Positions 37,363 to 46,887 of a DNA stretch of 64,000 nucleotides are shown piece after piece. The DNA is from Muribaculaceae bacterium Isolate-002 (NCI) (GTDB lineage: Bacteria > Bacteroidota > Bacteroidia > Bacteroidales > Muribaculaceae), in NCBI GenBank assembly GCA_004102805.1, contig SCEG01000004.1:1-64000 (forward strand), written 5' to 3'. The translations under genes and the position numbers were made by a program. Each line of letters starts with the position of its first letter. Within the stretch, counting starts at the first letter, position 1. The notes beneath the pieces were generated by a model. It was not told where the DNA came from and ran no database searches. It saw only the letters and a list, made by a program, of their open reading frames with translations.

Positions 37363-38664
37363 ATGAAACGACTGCTGATCGGGCTTTTTGCCTTGACATG
37401 TCTCACGGGATACTCACAAAAAGCCCGTCAGGAAATTGCCGTCACTCCGGCCAAAGCAGGCGGCGTGTATTACGCTTACCCTGTCACAGAAAGCGACAAC
37501 ACCCCCGCGCCAAAAGGCTATACGCCCTTCTATGTAAGCCACTACGGACGTCACGGCTCACGCTATCTCATCTCCGACAAGGACTATGCCGGGGTGATTG
37601 ACGTGATGCGCAAGGCTCACGAGGCCGGAAGCCTTACGCCGCTCGGCGAAAAGGTGTATGCCGACCTTCTGCGTGTGTGGGAGGAAGCCGAAGGACGCGG
37701 CGGCGAGCTGACACCGCTTGGCGCACGACAGCATCACGATATCGCACAACGCATGTATAAGGCCTATCCGCAGGCATTTGCAAAAGACGCCGAGATAACA
37801 GCCGCATCTACACAGGTGATGCGCTGCGCGCACTCGATGTTCAATTTCATCGAAGGGCTGAAAGAGCTCGACCCGTCACTGACGATACCTAAGGAATCAA
37901 ACGCCCGCAACATGAGTTATCTCTGTCACAGCGAGCCTCCGTCGTGGGACTTCAATGACAACAAGGGACGTCTGCAATGGAAACCGGAATACAACAGATG
38001 GCGCGGCGGCAAGGTTAACCCCGAGCGTCTGCTGTCGTCGCTTTTCAACGACAGCCGTTATGTGAAGGAAAATGTCTTTGCCGACGAACTTCTGTGGGGT
38101 CTCTACTGGATTGCCGTCGACATGCAGAACATGGAGACCGAAGCCGAATTCATCAGTCTGTTCACTCCCGACGAGCTGTATGACCTCTGGGAGGTAATCA
38201 ACGCATCGTTTTATATCACGAACTCAAGCTATCCGCGCAGCGACGGTCTTAACGTCGACAACGCGAAAAACCTTCTGCGCAACATACTTGACACCGCCGA
38301 CAGCTATGTCGACAACGGCCGCCACGGAGCTACACTCCGTTTCGGCCACGACGGAAACATCGTGCCGCTTGCCGCTCTGATGCGTTTCACAGGCTGTCAC
38401 GGTTATTCCGCCGGGCTTGACGACATTGCAGATGTGTGGCAGTCATATAATATCTCTCCCATGGCCTCCAACATGCAGATGATATTCTTCCGCAACAAAC
38501 AGGGTGATGTCATTGTCAAGTTCATGATGAACGAGAAGGAGACAGCCATTGACATGCCGAGCGATATTTTCCCGTTCTACCGATGGGAAGAAGTCCGCAA
38601 ATATTTCAATGAGACAATCGACACCCCGTCGATTGAGTTTTGTCCTAAAGAATTACGCCAATGA
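37363..38664 (+). CDS. Exported histidine acid phosphatase family protein
   Basis: 433 residues. Signal peptide (about 1-19, ending TGYSQ), catalytic RHGSR at 63-67 (YVSHYGRHGSRY) and a GHDGNIVPL segment whose H329-D330 pair fits the HD proton donor of the branch-2 histidine phosphatases (phytase/MINPP-like). It probably releases phosphate from an organic phosphate in the periplasm; phytate is only one possibility. Starts 26 nt after galE and overlaps the next gene by 4 nt. Confidence 0.85.
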   Translation: MKRLLIGLFALTCLTGYSQKARQEIAVTPAKAGGVYYAYPVTESDNTPAPKGYTPFYVSHYGRHGSRYLISDKDYAGVIDVMRKAHEAGSLTPLGEKVYADLLRVWEEAEGRGGELTPLGARQHHDIAQRMYKAYPQAFAKDAEITAASTQVMRCAHSMFNFIEGLKELDPSLTIPKESNARNMSYLCHSEPPSWDFNDNKGRLQWKPEYNRWRGGKVNPERLLSSLFNDSRYVKENVFADELLWGLYWIAVDMQNMETEAEFISLFTPDELYDLWEVINASFYITNSSYPRSDGLNVDNAKNLLRNILDTADSYVDNGRHGATLRFGHDGNIVPLAALMRFTGCHGYSAGLDDIADVWQSYNISPMASNMQMIFFRNKQGDVIVKFMMNEKETAIDMPSDIFPFYRWEEVRKYFNETIDTPSIEFCPKELRQ

Positions 38665-39128
38665 AAAAGCTGCTTGCACTATTTACCGCGCTATCGCTAA
38701 TGACCTTCGCGTCATGCTCCGGGAATGACGGAGAGGAAGAAAAGTTCAACAAAACTGAAACATGCGCCCTCATATCGGAATACGATGCAAACGGAGGCAC
38801 GCTCACCCCCGGGCAGTATTCAATACTGATAAAGAACACCCGCATGCTGTTCAGCGACATCAAGAGCTGTATGAAAGAGCTTATGGAGATAAGCGAACCG
38901 TTGCGGTTCGCGCAGGAATATCAGAAGCTCCGCCACGACAGTGAATTTATCGACCGGCTTGTTGTCAGGGAGCAGGTATGGCGTGTGCTTATTCTTGGAC
39001 AGAAAGGATTTTCGGAGGAGAACAAAGCAGAGTTCAGCGATCTGCCGGACGAATGCATGCTTATCGACTACTATGACGATTGCATACGCACTCGCATCAC
39101 CGACGCTGAAAACGACAGCATAATGTAA
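38661..39128 (+). CDS. Small lipoprotein of unknown function
   Basis: 155 residues. Lipobox LMTFASC (Cys about 19), then an acidic spacer and a mostly helical domain with no recognised family. The ATGA overlap with the histidine phosphatase indicates coupled expression and possibly a shared envelope role. Followed by a long bidirectional terminator. Confidence 0.75.
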   Translation: MKKLLALFTALSLMTFASCSGNDGEEEKFNKTETCALISEYDANGGTLTPGQYSILIKNTRMLFSDIKSCMKELMEISEPLRFAQEYQKLRHDSEFIDRLVVREQVWRVLILGQKGFSEENKAEFSDLPDECMLIDYYDDCIRTRITDAENDSIM

Positions 39129-39142
39129 TAGCAGTATAGAAT

Positions 39143-39200
39143 AAACAGCGGCACAATGGCCGGAGACATTACGTCCCATTCATTGTGCCGCTGTTTTTTA
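39143..39200. terminator. Bidirectional terminator between lipoprotein gene and surE
   Basis: AAACAGCGGCACAATG (39143-39158) and CATTGTGCCGCTGTTT (39181-39196) form a 16-bp stem, with T-runs on both strands. Confidence 0.9.
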
Positions 39201-39210
39201 TGTAATCACG

Positions 39211-39981
39211 TCAGCCAATTATAGCCTCTACTGCTTTTATCGCGCTGACGTTTGTCTGGTCAGGAGTGACAGGTACGACCGTCGCATAGTTGCGGTCAAG
39301 CCAATAGAGATCGGTGTCATCGGCGTCAGGCTCGTCGTTGATCTGCTTTCCGGTGAGCCAGTAGAACGGACGTCCCGACGGGTCGGTATACTCTCGGTAT
39401 TCTTCTGTCCAGTGACTTTTGGCCGAGCGCACCACTCTGAGTCCTTCGATTGCCACCTTAGCCGGAAAATTCACATTAAGACACAGCCCTTCGGGCAATC
39501 CCGATGCGATGACCGCACGCGATATCTTCTCGACATAAGGCATTGCCTGCGTGAAGTCGGCGGCCATTGAATGATGAGTCAGCGAATATCCTATCGCCGG
39601 TATTCCAATCATGCATGCCTCCATGACAGCCCCCATAGTGCCGGAATATATGAGATTGTTGCCGGCATTCGAGCCATGGTTTATGCCGCACAGCATGAGA
39701 TCGGGACGTCGCGGCAATATATTGTGCATTGCGAGCTTGATGCAGTCGACCGGCGTACCGCTGACGCTGAATACTCGCACATTGCCGTCATATCCGCTGC
39801 TGTTATGCTCGGTGATGCGCAGCGGAGTGTTTACCGACATGGCCGACGACATTCCCGACTGCGGAGCTGACGGCGCCACGATATAGACATCGCCCAGCCG
39901 CTGTGCAATGCCGGCCAGCACGTGTATGCCGGGAGCGGCGATACCGTCATCATTGCTTATAAGTATCAAAGGTGTTTCCAT
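39211..39981 (-). CDS. surE: 5'/3'-nucleotidase SurE
   Basis: 256 residues. Metal site ISNDDG near the N-terminus, SAPQSGMSSAM, and GINHGSNAGNNLIYSG, the SurE signatures. Hydrolyses nucleoside monophosphates and short polyphosphate. ATG at 39981 chosen over a TTG two codons earlier. Divergent from parA, convergent with the lipoprotein gene. Confidence 0.95.
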   Translation of the reverse strand: METPLILISNDDGIAAPGIHVLAGIAQRLGDVYIVAPSAPQSGMSSAMSVNTPLRITEHNSSGYDGNVRVFSVSGTPVDCIKLAMHNILPRRPDLMLCGINHGSNAGNNLIYSGTMGAVMEACMIGIPAIGYSLTHHSMAADFTQAMPYVEKISRAVIASGLPEGLCLNVNFPAKVAIEGLRVVRSAKSHWTEEYREYTDPSGRPFYWLTGKQINDEPDADDTDLYWLDRNYATVVPVTPDQTNVSAIKAVEAIIG

Positions 39982-40047
39982 AATCAAAATATTGTTTTAT
40001 CTGATAACAAAGATACTCAATAGCGACGAAATACACAAATCAACAAA

Positions 40048-40159
40048 TGTTCCACGGCCACTTATCAACAATCATCGACAGTTATCAACATATTTGGTTC
40101 TTTGATGATTATTAACTTTGCAATGCGGGCGAAATGTTGTTTATTTGCACCGTGAAACA
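40048..40159 (+). promoter_or_regulatory. parS-like half sites upstream of parA
   Basis: TGTTCCACGG (40048-40057) and CCGTGAAACA (40150-40159) are inverted halves of the bacterial parS consensus (TGTTYCACGTGAAACA), but 92 bp apart rather than joined. Between them lie two TTATCAACA repeats (40062-40070 and 40082-40090), each one base from a DnaA box, and the promoter of parA. Confidence 0.4.
40113..40120 (+). promoter_or_regulatory. -7 box of the parAB promoter
   Basis: TAACTTTG; a TTTGG at 40093-40097 is a few bases closer than the usual -33 spacing. Confidence 0.5.
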
Positions 40160-40179
40160 TTTTTCAATCTAATATGTGT

Positions 40180-40944
40180 ATGGGAAAAATCATCGCGATA
40201 GCCAACCAGAAAGGAGGTGTCGGAAAAACAACCACGACCATCAATCTCGGAGCCTCTCTCGCCTCGTCGGGGAAACGCACGCTGATCATTGACGCCGACC
40301 CGCAGGCCAACGCCACTTCAGGCTACGGCATCGACCCGCGCTCAATGACATCGTCGATTTACGAATGTCTGGTCGACGGATATCCGGTCGACGGCTCACA
40401 AGTAAAGACCTGCGTCGAAAACCTCGACCTCGTGGGCTCGCGCATTGACCTCGCAGGCGCTGAAATCGAGCTCATCAACAAGCCCAACCGCGAGCGTGTG
40501 CTTGCCAATCTGCTCGAACCGCTCAAAACGGTCTACGACTATATACTTATCGACTGCTCCCCTTCTCTCGGCCTCATCACAGTCAATGCCCTCACTGCCG
40601 CCAACTCCGTAATCATTCCGGTGCAGGCCGAATATTTCGCACTCGAAGGAATATCAAAACTGCTCAACACGATACGCATCATAAAGTCGAAGCTCAATCC
40701 CGCACTTGAAATCGAAGGATTTCTGCTCACAATGTATGACGCGCGTCTGCGTCTTGCCAACCAGATCTATGAAGAGCTCAAGGGGCACTTCGCCGACATG
40801 GTGTTTGACACCGTGATACCACGCAACATACGCCTGAGCGAAGCGCCGTCACACGGACTTCCGGCAATACTCTACGACCCGGAAAGCCGCGGCGCAACGT
40901 CTCACATCATGCTCGCCAAGGAAATAATCGGCAAAAACAGATAA
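40180..40944 (+). CDS. parA: Chromosome partitioning ATPase ParA
   Basis: About 254 residues. Deviant Walker A NQKGGVGKTTTTINLG near the N-terminus, Walker A' with IDADPQANAT, and Walker B-like LIDCSPSLG. Dynamic ATPase that moves ParB-parS complexes over the nucleoid. An ATG at 40174 two codons earlier is equally possible. Sits behind parS-like sites. Confidence 0.95.
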   Translation: MGKIIAIANQKGGVGKTTTTINLGASLASSGKRTLIIDADPQANATSGYGIDPRSMTSSIYECLVDGYPVDGSQVKTCVENLDLVGSRIDLAGAEIELINKPNRERVLANLLEPLKTVYDYILIDCSPSLGLITVNALTAANSVIIPVQAEYFALEGISKLLNTIRIIKSKLNPALEIEGFLLTMYDARLRLANQIYEELKGHFADMVFDTVIPRNIRLSEAPSHGLPAILYDPESRGATSHIMLAKEIIGKNR

Positions 40945-41005
40945 CAGCGCCACCGGCTGAAAAAACGCATCTGACTTACAAACAACCATCGAACACAAGA
41001 ATACA

Positions 41006-41893
41006 ATGTCATTACCCAAACGCAATGCATTAGGCCGCGGACTCGACTCTCTGATAGCCATGGACGATGTTCCGGCTCGCGGGTCGTCGGTCATCAACGA
41101 AATAGCGCTCGACGCCATAACACCCAACCCGGGACAGCCGCGTACCACATTTGACGAGGACGCCCTCAATGATCTCGCTGTATCAATACGCGAAATAGGC
41201 ATCATACAGCCGCTCTCGCTCCGTAAAATCGGTCCGGAGCAATATCAGATTATTGCCGGCGAACGCCGTTACCGCGCAGCCATCAAAGCCGGACTGACAA
41301 CCGTGCCGGCATATATCCGTTCGGCCAACGACACGGAGCTGACCGAGATGGCGCTCATAGAGAATATACAGCGAGAGGATCTCAACGCAATAGAAATCGC
41401 CCTTACGTTCAAGAAACTCATCGACCAATACAGCCTGACACAGGAGCGTCTGAGCGAACGCATAGGCAAAAAACGCGCCACAATAGCCAACTTTCTGCGT
41501 CTGCTGCGGCTTCCTGCCGAAGTGCAGCTCGGTCTGCGCGACAAGCGCCTTGACATGGGGCATGCCCGCGCACTTCTTTCAATCGACAATCCCGCTCTGC
41601 AATTAAAGCTCTACAACGAGATTTTGCGTCAGGGTCTCTCTGTGCGCCGCGTTGAGGAACTTGCCAAAGCCTATCAGCTTGCCGACTCCGCACCGAAGAA
41701 AGAGAAAGCAACGCCCGCGTCAAACCGCGAGTTCGAGACACTGCGCCGACAGTTGTCGTCGGCATTCAACACCCCGGTGCAGTTTGCATGCGACAACTCC
41801 GGAAAAGGAAAAATCACATTCCCGTTCAAAAATCAGGATGAACTTGCCAAATTAATTACTATCTTTGATAGTCTGAAAACAAGAGAACAATAG
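41006..41893 (+). CDS. parB: Chromosome partitioning protein ParB
   Basis: 295 residues. ParB/Spo0J CTPase box around GERRYRAA, the TEMALIENIQREDLNAIE motif, a helix-turn-helix (about 150-200) and a C-terminal dimerisation region. Binds parS and spreads along DNA. 61 nt after parA. Confidence 0.95.
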   Translation: MSLPKRNALGRGLDSLIAMDDVPARGSSVINEIALDAITPNPGQPRTTFDEDALNDLAVSIREIGIIQPLSLRKIGPEQYQIIAGERRYRAAIKAGLTTVPAYIRSANDTELTEMALIENIQREDLNAIEIALTFKKLIDQYSLTQERLSERIGKKRATIANFLRLLRLPAEVQLGLRDKRLDMGHARALLSIDNPALQLKLYNEILRQGLSVRRVEELAKAYQLADSAPKKEKATPASNREFETLRRQLSSAFNTPVQFACDNSGKGKITFPFKNQDELAKLITIFDSLKTREQ

Positions 41894-41955
41894 GCACAAA
41901 GCGGCGCAGTTGCAGACAAAGACATCCAACTCGCTACCGCTTAGCCGTTTATGCA

Positions 41956-42783
41956 ATGAAAAAAGAGAATACATCAAAAAAAGAATATATCACTGCGGTC
42001 GCCGGAAAGTCACTGTTGTCACTTCTGGCGGCGCTTTTGCTGTGCCCATTTAACCTTTTTTCAAATTCTTTTGCAATTGGCTCGGCTGACGATGACCCGC
42101 AGCTTCCGCAAAGCATTCCGGTGGGCGAGACACCGTTGCCGCAAGGTTCGGAAATTGTCGGAGAACAGATAATCAACAATGGCGACCGCATCAAATTCAT
42201 ACCGTCAGACACGGTAAATGTGGTCAACACCGCAGCCATTGCCGACTCCATAGCCGGAATTACCGACGAGTGGGTGCCACGGCAGATCGAGTTCAACCCC
42301 GACCCCACGAGAGCGGTGTGGCTCGCAGCTCTTTTCCCCGGACTCGGACAAGTCTACAACCGGCGCTACTGGAAACTTCCGCTGATAGTGGGCGGATACC
42401 TCGGTCTCGGATACGCCACGAGCTGGAACAACGGCATGCTTACCGACTACACCAAAGCGTATGCCGATATAATGGACAATGACCCGACCACCAACAGCTA
42501 CATGGATTTCTTCCCCTCGACAGTAAAAGAGGAGGATCTTGACAAGACATGGCTGACCAATATATTGCGTTCGCGCAAAAACTACTTCCGGCGCAACCGC
42601 GATCTGTGCATCATCGGCATGGTAGCAGTGTATCTGGTAGCCATAGTCGATGCATACGTCGACGCGTCGCTGGCTCATTTCGACATTTCCCCCGACCTTT
42701 CGATGGAAGTATATCCGTCGCTCATACAGGACGGACGCACACGACTTCCGTCAATGGGACTGCAATGGGCCATAACATTCTGA
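41956..42783 (+). CDS. DUF5683 family membrane protein
   Basis: 275 residues. An N-terminal hydrophobic segment (about 19-40), then a conserved block with AAVWL-like AVWLAALFPGLGQVYNRRYW, followed by two or three membrane helices. This arrangement is the DUF5683 family, regularly found behind parAB in Bacteroidales. Function unknown; a link to chromosome or cell-envelope organisation is inferred from context only. Confidence 0.8.
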   Translation: MKKENTSKKEYITAVAGKSLLSLLAALLLCPFNLFSNSFAIGSADDDPQLPQSIPVGETPLPQGSEIVGEQIINNGDRIKFIPSDTVNVVNTAAIADSIAGITDEWVPRQIEFNPDPTRAVWLAALFPGLGQVYNRRYWKLPLIVGGYLGLGYATSWNNGMLTDYTKAYADIMDNDPTTNSYMDFFPSTVKEEDLDKTWLTNILRSRKNYFRRNRDLCIIGMVAVYLVAIVDAYVDASLAHFDISPDLSMEVYPSLIQDGRTRLPSMGLQWAITF

Positions 42784-42812
42784 CAAGCAATCAACGCAAA
42801 ATCAACATCCTG

Positions 42813-44681
42813 ATGAACAAGATATTCCGCAACATAACCACAGCATTGTCTCTTGCCGCATCGGTTGCCGGCGCCACGGCCGCCGATATCCTCTCGGTCA
42901 GAGACACAATAACAGATCCGCATATTGTCTATCCGGCAAGTTTCGAGGCCGACACGCACCTGATGATGCAGAACTGGTATATGCAGAATTATACCGAACT
43001 GGCTCGTGGCGACTATGGCTCAGGCTCCACGGTTGAACCGACCGACGAAGAGCTCATACAGCGTCTGATGTCGATGCCGACAGTAATCGAAATGCCGTTT
43101 AACTCGGTTGTCAAATCATACATCAAGATGTATGTCGACCGTCGCCGTTCGCTTGTCGAGAACATGCTCGGCATGTCGACCTACTACATGCCCATATTCG
43201 AGCAGGCACTCGAGCAGGAAGGTGTTCCGATGGAACTGAAATATCTGCCCATAATCGAGTCGGCGCTCAACCCCAACGCTGTGTCACCCGCCGGAGCCAC
43301 CGGTCTGTGGCAGTTCATGCTTCCAACAGCGCGCGGTCTCGGCATGGAGATAAATTCGCTCGTCGACGAGCGCCGCGACCCCATACGCTCGTCACAGATG
43401 GCAGCACGCTATCTCAAGCAGCTCCACGACATCTACGGAGACTGGTCGCTTGCCATCGCTGCCTACAACTGCGGCCCGGGCAATGTCAACAAAGCAATAC
43501 GCCGTGCCGGCGACGGTGAGAAAAAAGACTTCTGGGAGATTTATCCCTATCTTCCGGCCGAGACACGTGGATATCTGCCGGGGTTTATCGCGGCCAACTA
43601 CGCGATGAATTATTATGACAAGCACAACATCTCGCCCGCTCTTGCACGACGTCCTATCGTAACAGACTCAGTCTATGTAAAAAAACGTGTCTACTTCCAG
43701 CAGATTGCCGATGTGCTCAACATTCCCATCGAGGAGATACGCACGCTCAATCCGCAATATCGTCAGGACGTGATACCCGGCGATATAAAGGCTTATCCGC
43801 TTGTGCTTCCGTCGCATCAGGCTCTCTGCTACATAATCTCCGAGGACAGCATCGTGGCTCACGACGCTGCCAAGTATTCACGCCGCGGAGTCGTGGAGCC
43901 ATCGACCGGCGCATCCAAAATAAGTGATGACGGCAAATATATAATCACCGAAGAGGTCAAATTCCACAAAGTCAAGAAAGGAGACACATTCAGCGGCCTT
44001 GCGCGACGCTATGGCGTGACAGCCGCCTCAATCAAGAAGGCAAACGGCATAAAGACACTACGCCGCGGACGAACGATAAAGATTGTCACAATCAAAAAGA
44101 CACTTAAACCGGAAGAGCCCAAAGTGGAAACTCCGGCTGAGACCGTACCCGAAACAACCGTACCCGAAACAACGGATAACTCCGACAACAAACTTATGGC
44201 AGAGAATTCAGCCGATGACACTGTCGCTGTCGAGCCGGAAACCGATGAACCCGAAACACCCGACACGGATGATGACACCGACGCATCGGAAATACAAGGA
44301 GAAGCGTCTGATGTGCCAACCGTTGCCGGCGGAACGGGCAAAACACTGTCAGGCGCAACCGCCGCTGACGACCCTTCTGCCGATGCCGTAAGGCAGCGCA
44401 TACAGTCGACATTCAACTCACGCAAACAGTCTCCGGCACAGAATGCGGAAGAAACAACGGACGCGACACCGAAGCCGGAACAGCCGGCCGCCAAACCCGC
44501 CGCTGCAAAAACATCAAAAGAGAAAGACAGCGCACCACGTCCGGTCTACCATAAAGTGAAACAGGGCGAGACTCTGTCTAAAATAGCCCGGCGCTACGGC
44601 ACAACCGTCAAGAAGCTTCAGCGACTCAACGGCACTGACGGCTCGAAACTGAGAATCGGCCAGCGCGTCAGAGTCAAATGA
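42813..44681 (+). CDS. mltD: Membrane-bound lytic murein transglycosylase D-like, LysM repeats
   Basis: 622 residues. Signal sequence (about 1-23), a lytic transglycosylase domain with the catalytic Glu in LPIIESALNPNAVSPAGA and AAYNCGPGNVNKA, then at least two LysM modules, HKVKKGDTFSGLARRYG and the C-terminal HKVKQGETLSKIARRYG. A Pro/Glu/Thr/Asp-rich linker separates them. Cleaves glycan strands of peptidoglycan. The ATG at 42813 is used; the frame is open earlier only across the end of the DUF5683 gene. Confidence 0.92.
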   Translation: MNKIFRNITTALSLAASVAGATAADILSVRDTITDPHIVYPASFEADTHLMMQNWYMQNYTELARGDYGSGSTVEPTDEELIQRLMSMPTVIEMPFNSVVKSYIKMYVDRRRSLVENMLGMSTYYMPIFEQALEQEGVPMELKYLPIIESALNPNAVSPAGATGLWQFMLPTARGLGMEINSLVDERRDPIRSSQMAARYLKQLHDIYGDWSLAIAAYNCGPGNVNKAIRRAGDGEKKDFWEIYPYLPAETRGYLPGFIAANYAMNYYDKHNISPALARRPIVTDSVYVKKRVYFQQIADVLNIPIEEIRTLNPQYRQDVIPGDIKAYPLVLPSHQALCYIISEDSIVAHDAAKYSRRGVVEPSTGASKISDDGKYIITEEVKFHKVKKGDTFSGLARRYGVTAASIKKANGIKTLRRGRTIKIVTIKKTLKPEEPKVETPAETVPETTVPETTDNSDNKLMAENSADDTVAVEPETDEPETPDTDDDTDASEIQGEASDVPTVAGGTGKTLSGATAADDPSADAVRQRIQSTFNSRKQSPAQNAEETTDATPKPEQPAAKPAAAKTSKEKDSAPRPVYHKVKQGETLSKIARRYGTTVKKLQRLNGTDGSKLRIGQRVRVK

Positions 44682-44728
44682 CGCATAGCCTTTTCATCAC
44701 AAGCCCCACCACAAGCGAAAGCTAAACA

Positions 44729-45952
44729 ATGGACAACAACGTAAAAGATATAAACATTGAGGAATTTGACTATCCGCTCCCCGACGAGCGGATAGCAAAG
44801 CATCCACTCGAGCAGCGCGACGCATGCCGGCTGCTTGTGCGCCATGCCGACGGCTCAATCTCTGACCATGTATTCTCCGAACTCGATAGTCTGCTTCCCG
44901 CCGACTCGATGCTGATTTACAACAACACACGTGTGATCAACGCGCGCCTTCGTTTCCGCAAGGGGGAAAACGGCACCGGAGCCCTGATAGAGATATTCTG
45001 TCTTGAACCTGACACTCCGGCCGATTATGCACAGAACTTCGCATCGACCACCGGCTGCTCCTGGACATGCTTCGTAGGCAATTCCAAACGATGGAAATCA
45101 GGGGCTCTTTCAGCTGAAATCGACATTGATGGCAAAACGGTCACACTCATGGCCGAACGTGTCGCGCGTCACGACAACACGTCTGTAGTGCGTTTCTCAT
45201 GGGACAATCACGCAGTCACATTCTCTCAGATTATATCTTCGGCCGGAGAAATTCCGATTCCTCCCTATCTCAACCGCTCGACCGAAGCCACCGACAACAC
45301 CGACTATCAGACTGTCTACAGCCACATCGAAGGCTCCGTAGCCGCCCCGACAGCCGGACTGCACTTCACCGAACCTCTGCTGCAACGCATCTCACAACGA
45401 GGCATTCCACGACGTGAACTCACGCTCCACGTTGGAGCCGGGACATTCCAGCCTGTCAAAAGTGACACCATAGGCGAACACACCATGCACAGTGAGTGGA
45501 TCGCAGTCGGCAGGCCGCTCATCGCCGAACTTGCCGCCACCGACCGCAAAGTGATTGCCGTAGGCACGACATCGGTCAGAACACTCGAAAGCCTCTACCA
45601 CATCGGCTGTCTTATAAGCGAAGGCAAGCCGGCCGGAGAAGTGCCCCAATGGTATCCTTATGCGCCGGGGCACCCTTCGCTGTCGCGCAAGGATGCGTTT
45701 GGCCGGATACTGAAATATCTTGATGACAACAGTCTCGCCACTCTGATTGCCGCCACCCGCATCATCATCGCGCCGGGTTACACCTACAGAGTGATTGACG
45801 GCATGGTGACAAACTTCCATCAGCCGCGCTCCACACTGCTGCTGCTTGTCTCAGCCTTTACCGGCGGCGACTGGCGCCCGATCTACGATTTCGCATTGCA
45901 GCATGACTACCGGTTTCTGAGTTATGGCGACGGATCTCTCCTACTCAAATAA
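44729..45952 (+). CDS. queA: tRNA preQ1(34) S-adenosylmethionine ribosyltransferase-isomerase
   Basis: 407 residues, somewhat longer than E. coli QueA (356). The N-terminus has FDYPLPDERIAKHPL and LLVRH; the core has STEATDNTDYQTVYS, then SVAAPTAGLHF and HVGAGTFQPV, and DGMVTNFHQPRSTLLLLVSAF near the end. Second-last step of queuosine synthesis on tRNA. 48 nt after mltD. Confidence 0.95.
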   Translation: MDNNVKDINIEEFDYPLPDERIAKHPLEQRDACRLLVRHADGSISDHVFSELDSLLPADSMLIYNNTRVINARLRFRKGENGTGALIEIFCLEPDTPADYAQNFASTTGCSWTCFVGNSKRWKSGALSAEIDIDGKTVTLMAERVARHDNTSVVRFSWDNHAVTFSQIISSAGEIPIPPYLNRSTEATDNTDYQTVYSHIEGSVAAPTAGLHFTEPLLQRISQRGIPRRELTLHVGAGTFQPVKSDTIGEHTMHSEWIAVGRPLIAELAATDRKVIAVGTTSVRTLESLYHIGCLISEGKPAGEVPQWYPYAPGHPSLSRKDAFGRILKYLDDNSLATLIAATRIIIAPGYTYRVIDGMVTNFHQPRSTLLLLVSAFTGGDWRPIYDFALQHDYRFLSYGDGSLLLK

Positions 45953-45961
45953 AAGACAATC

Positions 45962-46264
45962 ATGTATATAATAAACACATCTTTTCATGCGGGGCGCCCG
46001 GTAGCCGACAGTATTATCGGTGATATCCGCGCCGGGCTGATGACCATGATGGCTGAGTCAACTCTTTTTACCGACATCATCATGGCCGAGATACTTGTGG
46101 AAGTCGACCCCGACTGCAAGAGTTTCACTCTGCAAGGCAAAGCAAGTGACCTGGACAAAGCTATGGAATGGTTTCAGAGCAAAGGGCAGGAGTTTCTCAA
46201 CCGACTTCACCGCGACTACGGCCAGAATGTAGTGTATTTCACCACACCGATGCGACTGTTATAA
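45962..46264 (+). CDS. DUF4286 family protein
   Basis: 100 residues, small alpha/beta fold (starts [11 protein letters not shown]). Fits the DUF4286 family, which is common in Bacteroidetes between tRNA-modification and ruvC genes. Function unknown. 9 nt after queA and 10 nt before ruvC, so surely co-transcribed. Confidence 0.8.
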   Translation: MYIINTSFHAGRPVADSIIGDIRAGLMTMMAESTLFTDIIMAEILVEVDPDCKSFTLQGKASDLDKAMEWFQSKGQEFLNRLHRDYGQNVVYFTTPMRLL

Positions 46265-46274
46265 AGGATATCAG

Positions 46275-46862
46275 ATGGCATCAGCAGAACACCCGCTCAA
46301 GGATTGGGACAGAATAATCATAGGCATCGACCCCGGCACGAATGTGATGGGATATGCCATACTTGGCGTCAAGGGAAAGAAACCGGCCATGATAGCCATG
46401 GGAGTGATACAGCTCGACAAATTCGAGAGCCACTACCTTAGGTTGCGCCGTATCTATGACCGTGTGCTTGGCCTCGTGGAGCAGTATCTGCCCGATGAAA
46501 TGGCGATAGAAGCCCCGTTCTTCGGCAAAAACGTGCAGTCTATGCTGAAGCTCGGACGTGCTCAGGGTGTGGCGATGGCGGCCGCGCTGTCACGCGACAT
46601 ACCCATTACCGAATATGAGCCGCGCAAAATCAAAATGGCTATAACAGGCAACGGCGCGGCATCAAAAGAGCAGGTAAAGGAACTGTTGCGGCGCATACTC
46701 GCCATCCCGGAGGAGAATATGCTCCCGCAACTCGACGCCACTGACGCTCTTGGCGCTGCACTATGCCACTTTTATGAGTCTGCCAAACCGGCAGTGGCCC
46801 GCGGAGCGTCATCGTGGAAATCATTCATTGCCGCACACCCCGACAGAGTAAAAAAGCAGTAA
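46275..46862 (+). CDS. ruvC: Crossover junction endodeoxyribonuclease RuvC
   Basis: 195 residues. Resolves Holliday junctions. The acidic catalytic residues appear in GIDPGTN, AIEAPF and LDATDAL. Length and order fit RuvC. A short extra N-terminus precedes the IIGIDPG strand. Confidence 0.94.
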   Translation: MASAEHPLKDWDRIIIGIDPGTNVMGYAILGVKGKKPAMIAMGVIQLDKFESHYLRLRRIYDRVLGLVEQYLPDEMAIEAPFFGKNVQSMLKLGRAQGVAMAAALSRDIPITEYEPRKIKMAITGNGAASKEQVKELLRRILAIPEENMLPQLDATDALGAALCHFYESAKPAVARGASSWKSFIAAHPDRVKKQ

Positions 46863-46887
46863 ACAGTAAAACGAAAACAGAAACAAA

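Noticed and set aside
42549..42812. Longer N-terminus for MltD
   Set aside because: Runs in another frame through the end of the DUF5683 gene; the signal peptide begins at 42813.
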